A DNA stretch of 64,000 nucleotides from Macrostomum hystrix (Eukaryota > Platyhelminthes > Macrostomidae), in NCBI GenBank assembly GCA_950097015.1, contig CATNEN010000009.1, positions 188,501 to 252,500 of the forward strand. The letters run 5' to 3'. Of the stretch, positions 35,201 through 47,200 are shown in pieces; the first letter of the stretch is position 1, and each line of letters opens with the position of its first letter. The notes under the pieces are model-generated. The model worked only from the letters and a program-made list of their open reading frames with translations. It searched no databases and was not told where the DNA came from. The translations under genes were made by a program, and so were the position numbers.

Positions 35201-38200
35201 TTTCAGAAACTTGTGCAACAGGAGACTTCCACTCACACACAGCTTTCAGACACTTGTGCAACAGGAGACTTCCACTCACACACAGCTTTCAGACACTTGT
35301 GCAACAGGAGACTTCCACTCACACACAGCTTTCAGACACTTGTGCAACAGGAGACTTCCACTCACACACAGCTTTCAGACACTTGTGCAACAGGAGACTT
35401 CCACTCACACACAGCTTTCAGACACTTGTGCAACAGGAGACTTCCACTCACACACAGCTTTCAGAAACTTGTGCAACAGGAGACTTCCACTCACACACAG
35501 CTTTCAGACACTTGTGCAACAGGAGACTTCCACTCACACACAGCTTTCAGACACTTGCGCAATAGGAAACTCCCACTCACACACAGCTTTCAGACACTTG
35601 AGTGACAGGAAACTCCCACTCACACACAGCTTTCAGACACTTGTGCAACAGGAAACTCCCACTCACACACAGCTTTCAGATACTTGAGTGACAGGAAACT
35701 CCCACTCACACAGCTTTCAGACACTTGAGTGACAGGAAACTCCCACTCACACAGCTTTCAGACACAAATGTCAAAGGCGACTCTCTCGTTAACTCTGGAG
35801 CTCCTAAGTCAGCTGGTATTGAAACGGCAGTCACATCAGAGGCTGCTGCTGCAGCAGTTGATGAAGAAGCATCTGCTGACGACGGTCTGCTTCCGTCTGT
35901 TGGGCCACCACAGATTCTACAGGTAAGATTGTTGAGCAGTCGATGCAACCGGGCTGATTATTCTAACAAAACTAATTGTTAACTAACTTGAGAGAAAATT
36001 TTGAGTGCATTGCGTGTCTGTGACTTAGCTGCACGAGCGGATGTAGCGAGGCGGCGGAGGTGACCGCCCATTTCGGTAGCCCCTGGCAACCTAGGCTGCA
36101 AAGAAGTGGGGCTTCCTGTAGAAACAGGCAGGGGAGGCCGCTCAGCGCTTTCCGAAACTGGGTATTGGGCCTTCCAGAAAGACAAAACAAAATATAAACC
36201 GTTGAGGAAGGTCTTTGCGATCGGAAATGCATACTCTGTTGAGGTCAAAGGGTGGCACCTTGTACTCAGAGCCCTAGCCAGAAGCACATTATCACGGACA
36301 GTTACGCCTCGCTGCGGACTAGCCGCATACTCTGTTGAGGTCAAAGGGTGGCACCTTGTACTCAGAGCCCTAGCCAGAAGCACATTATCACGGACAGTTA
36401 CGCCTCGCTGCGGACTAGCCGCATACCCTGTTGAGGTCAAAGGGTGGCACCTTGTACTCAGAGCCCTAGCCAGAAGCACATTATCACGGACAGTTACGCC
36501 TCGCTGCGGACTAGCCGCATACTCTGTTGAGGTCAAAGGGTGGCACCTTGTACTCAGAGCCCTAGCCAGAAGCACATTATCACGGACAGTTACGCCTCGC
36601 TGCGGACTAGCCGCATACCCTGTTGAGGTCAAAGGGTGGCACCTTGTCCTCAGAGCCCTAGCCAGAAGCACCTTATCACGGACAGTTACGCCTCGCTGCG
36701 GACTAGCCGCATACTCTGTTGAGGTCAAAGGGTGCACCTTGTCCTCAGAGCCCTAGCCAGAAGCACATTATCACGGACAGTTACGCCTCGCTGCGGACTA
36801 GCCGCATACCCTGTTGAGGTCAAAGGGTGCACCTTGTCCTCAGAGCCCTAGCCAGAAGCACATTATCACGGACAGTTACGCCTCGCTGCAGACTAGCCGC
36901 ATACCCTGTTGAGGTCAAAGGGTGGCACCTTGTCCTCAGAGCCCTAGCCAGAAGCACATTATCACGGACAGTTACGCCTCGCTGCGGACTAGCCGCATAC
37001 CCTGTTGAGGTCAAAGGGTGGCACCTTGTCCTCAGAGCCCTAGCCAGAAGCACCTTATCACGGACAGTTACGCCTCGCTGCGGACTAGCCGCATACTCTG
37101 TTGAGGTCAAAGGGTGCACCTTGTCCTCAGAGCCCTAGCCAGAAGCACATTATCACGGACAGTTACGCCTCGCTGCAGACTAGCCGCATACCCTGTTGAG
37201 GTCAAAGGGTGGAATCTTGCATGGCGGAAGGTCGAAGGTATAATTTTTTACTAGTTAACTACAGCATTCTTAAACTCATTTTCTGGTACGAATACTTTAG
37301 ATCCAATAATTGCGAGCAATCCTATGCTAACTTGCCCTTCGTATTTCTTACTTTAATCTACCTACAGCTCACAGCTCCAGTGAATTGCAGTTCTAATCCA
37401 CACGTTTACATCTAACCAAGAAGCTCTCACCAATAACTTTTCAGGGAGTAAGTGCTCAAACAAGCCTGTAAAGTAACACCTTAGCAGGGCGAGCAAAATT
37501 CAGTTTTTGACGTCTCTTGAAAAATTGGCCTACATTTAGATTTTCTTCTAAATTTAATTTTTTTTTAAATATCTGCTTTTGAGTTTCTGTTTATTTCATT
37601 GCAATCTCCTGATTTCCTAAACTGAAAACTTACCCCTTGCAGTGCTTGCAACTGAGCTGAGTATAGAGATCTTGCGAATCTTCTTCTCTTGTACGAGTAC
37701 CACGCGAATACCCTATTAGTGTGGCGTATTGTCTGTCTGCACAAATAAGTTTCGCGAACAGTATGTAGCACAAATGCTTTAATGCTTCTTTATTTCAGCT
37801 TCCCATGGCGGGGAACGCGAAACAATTTTGGACAAAAATTGATGGTCATTGACTGGCTGCTAGAGACTGTCATTCATGAACCATTGACTAATTTCGGTTT
37901 TCCAGTACTATTGTTCCATTGTTCTATTGTTTGTGAACATTGGCTTGGCACCCAATTTATGAGCAAGGACTACTAGAGTAGCAGTTAAAAAACTAACTGA
38001 AAGTGGTCCTTGCAAATGTTTTGATGTTTGATTTATAGCCACAGATTCTCAGCGATGCCTTTAACAGTAGAAATAGCACGGAGGTATTTCAAATACCCAC
38101 TGCCTACTTCACTAATGGCCACGGATTCTCAGCGATGCCTTTAACAGTAGAAATAGCACGGAGGTATTTCAAATACCCACTGCCTACTTCACTAATGGCC

Positions 38201-41200
38201 ACGGATTCTCTGCGATGCCTTTAACAGTAGAAATAGCACGGAGGTATTTCAAATACCCACTGCCTACTTCACTAATGGCCACGGATTCTCAGCGATGCCT
38301 TTAACAGTAGAAATAGCACGGAGGTATTTCAAATACCCACTGCCTACTTCACTAATGGCCACAGATTCTCAGCGATGCCTTTAACAGTAGAAATAGCACG
38401 GAGGTATTTCAAATACCCACTGCCTACTTCACTAATGGCCACGGATTCTCAGCGATGCCTTTAACAGTAGAAATAGCACGGAGGTATTTCAAATACCCAC
38501 TGCCTACTTCACTAATGGCCACAGATTCTCAGCGATGCCTTTAACAGTAGAAATAGCACGGAGGTATTTCAAATACCCACTGCCTACTTCACTAATGGCC
38601 ACGGATTCTCAGCGATGCCTTTAACAGTAGAAATAGCACGGAGGTATTTCAAATACCCACTGCCTACTTCACTAATGGCCACGGATTCTCAGCGATGCCT
38701 TTAACAGTAGAAATAGCACGGAGGTATTTCAAATACCCACTGCCTACTTAACTAATGGCCACGGATTCTCAGCGATGCCTTTAACAGTAGAAATAGCACG
38801 GAGGTATTTCAAATACCCACTGCCTACTTCACTAATGGCCACAGATTCTCAGCGATGCCTTTAACAGTAGAAATAGCACGGAGGTATTTCAAATACCCAC
38901 TGCCTACTTCACTAATAGCCACGGATTCTCTGCGATGCCTTTAACAGTAGAAATAGCACGGAGGTATTTCAAATACCCACTGCCTACTTCACTAATGGCC
39001 ACGGATTCTCAGCGATGCCTTTAACAGTAGAAATAGCACGGAGGTATTTCAAATACCCACTGCCTACTTCACTAATGGCCACAGATTCTCAGCGATGCCT
39101 TTAACAGTAGAAATAGCACGGAGGTATTTCAAATACCCACTGCCTACTTAACTAATGGCCACGGATTCTCAGCGATGCCTTTAACAGTAGAAATAGCACG
39201 GAGGTATTTCAAATACCCACTGCCTACTTAACTAATGGCCACGGATTCTCAGCGATGCCTTTAACAGTAGAAATAGCACGGAGGTATTTCAAATACCCAC
39301 TGCCTACTTAACTAATGGCCACGGATTCTCAGCGATGCCTTTAACAGTAGAAATAGCACGGAGGTATTTCAAATACCCACTGCCTACTTCACTAACTTTT
39401 AATGCCATCCGACGTCAACATCTTCGAGATATTCAGTGATTCTTGTAGAAGACCCTGGTGACAAGGACAACCAACATTGCCCTGTTTGAAACTCCGGTGA
39501 ATCTACGAGTATTTTGGTATATTAGTAGTATATTACGGCTCCTAGAATAGTGGTTCAATAATATAAAAGGTTAACAATATAAGCAATACAGAATAATCAA
39601 CAAAAATAGGCGACATGGTTACATTATGAAGTTTTGTAGCAGAAATTATTTCTTTATTGGCGGTTTTTGCCATCACACATCCCGACGAGAATCGTTGAAT
39701 ATCTTGACGATGCCGATGTTTGTGATTATGGAATTTTTTTCATTAGATGTTTCGCATTTTCATGGTGAGTTTTTATATTTTGTGAGATACAAAAATTGAA
39801 AACTGTGGCTATTTGAAATGCCCCTGTACGTGGTCTCTCCAGTGTAAAAGCGCGGAATGCTTCAGTGATAGACATTGTTTATCAGCGGTAGACATTGTTT
39901 ATCAGCGGTAGACATTGTTTATCAGTGGTCGACATTGTTTATCAGCGGTAGACATTGTTTATCAGTGGTCGACATTGTTTATCAGTGGTAGACATTGTTT
40001 ATCAGTGGTAGACATTGTTTATCAGTGGTAGACATTGTTTATCAGTGGTAGACATTGTTTATCAGTGGCTGCTAGTGAATGCTAGTGCTTCAGTGGTAAG
40101 AATTTATGTATTAAGATTGGTTCTGAATGACAGTGAATGCGATACTCATTCCACAGACATCCAATGAGAGATTTTCGAGGCAGTGTGTTGTCAGTGACAG
40201 TCAATGGGTGGAAGAGAAAGTCTTCAAAATCGGTCGTGAGCATGAATGTCCTTATTCGGTATCCATATGGTATTAGTCATTTGTCCTATTGGAGCATCAT
40301 TCGTTAATTTAATTCACCCATGAGCTCACCAGAATATTTCTCTAATGTTTTCTTCTTGCCTTTATTATATTGCTTACCTCAGTTTAGGCATTGTAGCCCG
40401 AGACTCAATTATTCACTACCAGCAATGGTCTCGTTATTGAAGAGCACTACTATTACTGGACATGATTGCGGATCTTAAATGAATTTAATTTAACATTACA
40501 TTATCTTATAAACTCAGACTTGCTATCTGCTCCTTCGAATATTTGCTTTGTTGTTATCCTTGTTTTAATCCTTTTTAATGAAAAAGCCGCATATGGATAC
40601 TGCTTGTTTAATCATCTCACGCATGCACCTTTCGCACACGCGGCACACAAACGGTGTCTGATTCACACTCCTGGATGTACTTGTGTGTGCTTAGAAAGAA
40701 AATCTACATCAAAGCGAGGCAGACTTTAGTGAGTGTGAGAAAACAAATTCCGTTTTAATCCCTGAATCGACAGTACCTGCGTGAGTCGCAGATCCCAGTG
40801 GAGGAGGCCTTCCCCGGATTGAGTCTGGACCTCGCCTCCGTCAGCATGCGAGAGGGCGACAGCTGCGACTTCTGCGGCCGGCCCATTCAGGCACTGCCCA
40901 GCCGAGAGGATCAGGCAAGTCGCAGTCCGGAGCAGTTGTATTGCTGCGCTGAGTTCCGCAAACTGCTGGAGTTCGCTCTGCAGTATCAGGTGAGCCTCTG
41001 CTGTGCGACTACACAGCGACTAGGTCGTATACAGCTAGTGAATTCCCACACAACCCACAGGCCAAATTAATGCGACAGCGCCAACAAGCAGAGTCGGGTC
41101 TCATCGACGTCGCCCCTCACCCGCACTTCGGCTCAAGGGGCAAGAAGTCCGCACAGGAGCGGGAGCGGATGAGGGAGGAGGCAGAAAAGAGGTTTGGGAT

Positions 41201-44200
41201 AAATCTGTTCTTGTGCTGTAGCAGCTGCAAGTATTGAAGTAGCAGAAGAGATGCTAGCTCATCAGATCGATTTATCAGAATATCACTCAAACTCCCGATT
41301 TCCTCAGACGCAAACTGCTCCAGCAGGAGAGGCAGCGCAGAGCTGCTGAAGCTGCTCAGGCCACAGCTCAAGGTAAGAAACTAATTTAATTTTTCGCTCT
41401 CGGAACTTTTTGCAGTACTCTATGAGTACTTTAAACTGTACTTACAAGACTTAAAATCAGTACTATGATAAAAAATGAGAGCGTTTTTATTCCTAAATTA
41501 ATTTGGGGTCTACATCTCTCTTATATCCTGCGTACTTAAAGCAGAAGGTCGAAACAGAGAGAAGCAGAAAGCTCCAGTGTCTCAAAAGTACGGTGCTTTT
41601 GAGGCGATAAGTGCAGCTCAGAGGCAGCCTTCTTCAGCTTCCACACCCCGTTCCTCAAATGGTATTTGCTCGCGCATTTTGGGACAATTATGTGCAGCTC
41701 AGAGGCAGCCTTCTGTAGCTTCCACACCCCGTTCCTCAAATGGTATTTGCTCGCGCATTTTGGGACAATTATGTGCAGCTCAGAGGCAGCCTTCTGCAGC
41801 TTCCACACCCCGTTCCTCAAATGGTATTTGCTCGCGCATTTTGGGACAATTATGTGCAGCTCAGAGGCAGCCTTCTGCAGCTTCCACACCCCGTTCCTCA
41901 AATGGTATTTGCTCGCGCATTTTGGGACAATTATGTGCAGCTCAGAGGCAGCCTTCTGCAGCTTTTACACCCCGTTCCTCAAATGGTATTTGCTCGCGCA
42001 TTTTGGGACAATTATGTGCAGCTCAGAGGCAGCCTTCTGCAGCTTTTACACCCCGTTCCTCAAATGGTATTTGCTCGCGCATTTTGGGACAATTATGTGC
42101 AGCTCAGAGGCAGCCTTCTGCAGCTTCCACACCCCGTTCCTCAAATGGTATTTGCTCGCGCATTTTGGGACAATTATGTGCAGCTCAGAGGCAGCCTTCT
42201 GTAGCTTCCACACCCCGTTCCTCAAATGGTATTAGCTCGCGCATTTTGGGACAATTATGTGCAGCTCAGAGGCAGCCTTCTGCAGCTTCCACACCCCGTT
42301 CCTCAAATGGTATTTGCTCGCGCATTTTAGGACAATTATGTGCAGCTCAGAGGCAGCCTTCTGTAGCTTCCACACCCCGTTCCTCAAATGGTATTTGCTC
42401 GCGCATTTTAGGACAATTATGTGCAGCTCAGAGGCAGCCTTCTGTAGCTTCCACACCCCGTTCCTCAAATGGTATTTGCTCGCGCATTTTAGGACAATTA
42501 TGTGCAGCTCAGAGGCAGCCTTCTGTAGCTTCCACACCCCGTTCCTCAAATGGTATTTGCTCGCGTATTTTGGGACAAACATTTTGGGTCAGTGGTTGTA
42601 GCCGAACAACCACTGACCAATGGACAAAGCGCATGATATTAATAAGAGCTTATTATCATTATGGGAACCAGCTTTTTCAGATTATATTTCTACCACTTTG
42701 CTCTGTTCCCGACTGTAACTACAGTCGTAATTCCGTGATTGTGGAAATGAAACGGATAGTTATACATTGCTTTTGTATTTCGTGCTACTAAAGGAGACTT
42801 TTCTTCGGCAAAGATGCGTCAAAACCTCGATGCCCTCTCCGCCGCAGTCATCAGCAATCGTGAGTTGCTTTAATTGATTCATGGAGCACCATTGCATTTT
42901 GCCAGATCTGCACCGAGCCTATCTTTGATGTTGTACGAGCTTTTTTATTTATTGTCACAGCTACTTATATTAGTTTACTGCAACTGCTAGCGCTGGGACG
43001 CTCTTGCTTTCTGTCTTATTAGAAGCAGGTTCTTATTGCATGTAGTATCTACTTCTACATCTGACACAGAACTGCATATGGATCTGCACTTTCATTCAGC
43101 ATGCAAGCACATAAACAAGTTGCATATCTACTTCTACATCTGACACAGAACTGCATATGGATGTGCACTTTCATTCAGCATGCAAGCACATAAACAAGTT
43201 GCATGTCTACTTCTAAATCTGACACAGAACTGCATATGGATGTGCACTTTCATTCAGCATGCAAGCACATAAACAAGTTGCATGTCTACTTCTAAATCTG
43301 ACACAGAACTGCATATGGATGTGCACTTTCATTCAGCATGCAAGCGCATAAACAAGTTGCATGTCTACTTCTAAATCTGACACAGAACTGCATATGGATG
43401 TGCACTTTCATTCAGCATGCAAGCGCATAAACAAGTTGCATGTCTACTTCTACATCTGACACAGAACTGCATATGGATGTGCACTTTCATTCAGCATGCA
43501 AGTACATAAACAAGTTGCATATCTACTTCTAAATCTGACACAGAACTGCATATGGATGTTCACTTTCATTCAGCATGCAAGCACATAAACAAGTTGCATG
43601 TCTACTTCTACATCAGACACAGAACTGCATATGGATGTGCACTTTCATTCAGCATGCAAGCACATAAATCAAGTTGCATGTTTACTGACCTTTGTTTATC
43701 TTGCATGAGCATATCACATAGTCAAATGAGTCGCAGCTTTATGTGCTAAATATGTGCCTGTCCGTAAACTCAGGATTTTTAACCATCAAAAACGCATCGT
43801 AAAGTGCATTCGGACCTAGACATGTACCCATACCAAGCTTATAAACTCGATGTGTTTATCCCATAAGCATCCAGATTTAAATTCACTTAAATATTGTGAT
43901 TTCCGTTTTTACTAACAGCCAGGAAACGCGAGCAAGTCTCCGTGGAAACCGATAGTAAGGCTTGTTCTGCTTTAGTCTCTGTTCTGCTGTGTCAAAAGAG
44001 CCTATGATTTGATCTGACCTAATCTGACCTGCGCCTAACTCTTGGCTGTTCTGCTGTGTCAAAAGAGTTTATGATTTGATCTGACCTTATCTGACCTGCG
44101 CCTAACTCTTGGCTGTTCTGCTGTGTCAAAAGAGTTTATGATTTGATCTGACCTTATCTGACCTGCGCCTAACTCTTGGCTGTTCTGCTGTGTCAAAAGA

Positions 44201-47200
44201 GTTTATGATTTGATCTGACCTTATCTGACCTGCGCCTAACTCTTGGCTGTTCTGCTGTGTCAAAAGAGTTTATGATTTGATCTGACCTAATCTGACCTGC
44301 GCCTAACTCTTGGCTGTTCTGCTGTGTCAAAAGAGTTTATGATTTGATCTGACCTTATCTGACCTGCGCCTAACTCTTGGCTGTTCTGCTGTGTCAAAAG
44401 AGTTTATGATTTGATCTGACCTAATCTGACCTGCGCCTAACTCTTGGCTGTTCTGCTGTGTCAAAAGAGTTTATGATTTGATCTGACCTTATCTGACCTG
44501 CGCCTAACTCTTGGCTGTTCTGCTGTGTCAAAAGAGTTTATGATTTGATCTGACCTTATCTGACCTGCGCCTAACTCTTGGCTGTTCTGCTGTGTCAAAA
44601 GAGTTTATGATTTGATCTGACCTTATCTGACCTGCGCCTAACTCTTGGCTGTTCTGCTGTGTCAAAAGAGTTTATGATTTGATCTGACCTAATCTGACCT
44701 GCGCCTAACTCTTCGCGTGTTGGTTTGCTTTCTTCGTGGCCTTCAACTTCAATAAAAAATAATTGATTTCGAAATTCGTACTTTTCTTATATTACGAACG
44801 ACGCACTGGTAGAAGTTATCATTAGGTCAGAATGCTTATTATCGGTTAAAAATCGTTCCTGCATAATGAGTTTTTATATCCCTAAATATTAGATCCCAGT
44901 TAGCTCTGATTATCCAAGCTAACCTAAATCAATTAAGAGTCAGCAAATAGTCAGTCTATATGACAGGGGGTAAGTTAACGACATAAAAGTGCTGGCCGAG
45001 TTAATGCCAGATGAGACAAACAGGTGACAAGTTATCACCAGCAGCCTAGTTTCTCCGACAGCTAACAAAATCTGAGTTCTATCCGCCATGCGTTTCTTCC
45101 AGCGGTCTTTAAACCCCTTGCGCTCTCTCACGCCCTGTGACATTGTAGAACAGCCTGCAGCTTTTTTTGAAACCGAAGCAGTCGGTAAGTCTGTCAGCTG
45201 AAAGCAGCAAGCAGTTCTGAGAACTCGGCTGCTGAACCAACAACGTTCTTTTTGTTTGCCGATTTTTAGCCTGACCTTTCCATCTCAAATTCGAAGCTCT
45301 GAAAATATTTTCCCTGTTACTTGATTTGCTCTTTTCTTTTGTCTCTCGAGCACTTTCGATTAAGTTTTAAGCACCAACGATCTTTTACGCAAAACATTGA
45401 ATAATGGAATGATGGTATGCCATATCATTCGGATGCTAATCATCGTTATGTTAAAAACCCGAGTGCACATTTGAAATTGCAGCTATTCTTTAGCTCTTTA
45501 ACTATACATCAGTTTACCTGGACAACCTACCGGAAAAATACTTATAGTTTTTTCGTTAAACGCTGACCGGTAAGCACTAAACATAAAATGTACCTGATAA
45601 AAGACCAACAAAATATGCTTTTCCAGTGGGACGCCAGATGCGCACCATCAACTACTCTCTGTCCTCGATGCGGTGCCTGGAAGAGGGTTGGACGCTGCGG
45701 CCTCCGAGCCCTCTCGGAGATGGTGCTGCAGACTGGCAGATCTACGACTTTGATCTCGACGAAATCACAGATCTGGCAGCCGGTCTAGGAATCACGCCGA
45801 GGGTGAGTTTACATCTGCATGCATGGGGGATGCTTAGTAGTCGGAGGGTCATTCCCATCGGAGTTGCTCGTACTATGAAAAAGATCGGTGTGAGCCACAG
45901 GGTCTTGCTATTGCTCCTGAAGGCGTGATAAGGCACTGTTTCTTCCTAAGCATATTCCTAACAACTAAGCGTATTCTTTCATTTTTACAGAATGCAAAAG
46001 CTTTCATAATCAGCATCGTGCCCATATCAACTAATGCTCTGTTTGTGCTCTGTTCAGCGCACTGATACACTGATACTCTCCTCTCCTCAGCACACTGATA
46101 CTCTCCTCTCCTCAGCACACTGATACTCTCCTCTCCTCAGCACACTGATACTCTCCTCTCCTCAGCACACTGATACTCTCCTCTCCTCAGCACACTGATA
46201 CTCTCCTCTCCTCAGCACACTGATACTCTCCTCTCCTCAGCACACTGATACTCTCCTCTCCTCAGCACACTGATACTCTCCTCTCCTCAACACACTGATA
46301 CTCTCCTCTCCTCAGCACACTGATACTCTCCTCTCCTCAGCACACTGATACTCTCCTCTCCTCAGCACACTGATACTCTCCTCTCCTCAGCACACTGATA
46401 CTCTCCTCTCCTCAGCACACTGATACTCTCCTCTCCTCAGCACACTGATACTCTCCTCTCCTCAGCACACTGATACTCTCCTCTCCTCAGCACATTGATA
46501 CTCTCCTCTCCTCAGCGCACTGATACTCTCCTCTCCTCAGCGCACTGATAATCTCTCTGTTAGAGGTAATCATAAATTTTAACCCCTTTTTCGTTTTGCA
46601 CAGGGCACTGCGGCTGATCACATAGAGAAGTTCTACCCAAACGGAAAGAAATTCGTGACTATGTTCGCGGATCGCACGGGGAACGTTTTCTACCCTTCTG
46701 GTCGGCTTGCTATCCTCGTCTCACGGCCCGAAGACCGGCCGCACAACCTGCTGCACATCGTTCTAGATGACAAACCTCCTGGCCGGGCTCGCCTTCTAGG
46801 AGTGTTCGACAACATTGGCAGAGGCACAGCCTACTTTAGAGACGGAAATATTCGGTGCGGACCTGGCCCTTCGCTGACATTACTTTGTAACCAGCTCACA
46901 CACTCTTGTGTTAGTGTTCGCTTCGCTGACTTGGTGTTCGTGGCAGATTCATTAAAGCTTTTACTGGAGCGAAACTACCGCAGCTATGCAGACTTCCCTG
47001 CAGGAGCTTTCCGCGCAGCGGGACTTCCCTGCAGAGAGATTTCCGCGCAGCGGGACTTCCCTGCAGAGAGATTTCCGCGCAGCGGGACTTCCCTGCAGAG
47101 AGATTTTTTCCGCACAGTGAGACTTCCTCCAAAGAGATTTCCGCGCCGCAAGACTTCCTGCAGAGAGATTTCCATGCAGGGCGATTTCCACGCAGAGAGC

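Noticed and set aside
34949-35687. Three long frames through the 43-bp array (CATGDFHSHT repeats)
   Set aside because: All three frames are open because of the repeat; none joins exon 4 of the ERICH6-like gene without stops.
36106-37138. Frames on both strands through the 95-bp array
   Set aside because: Repeat-generated; the array is intronic and no unique domain is attached.
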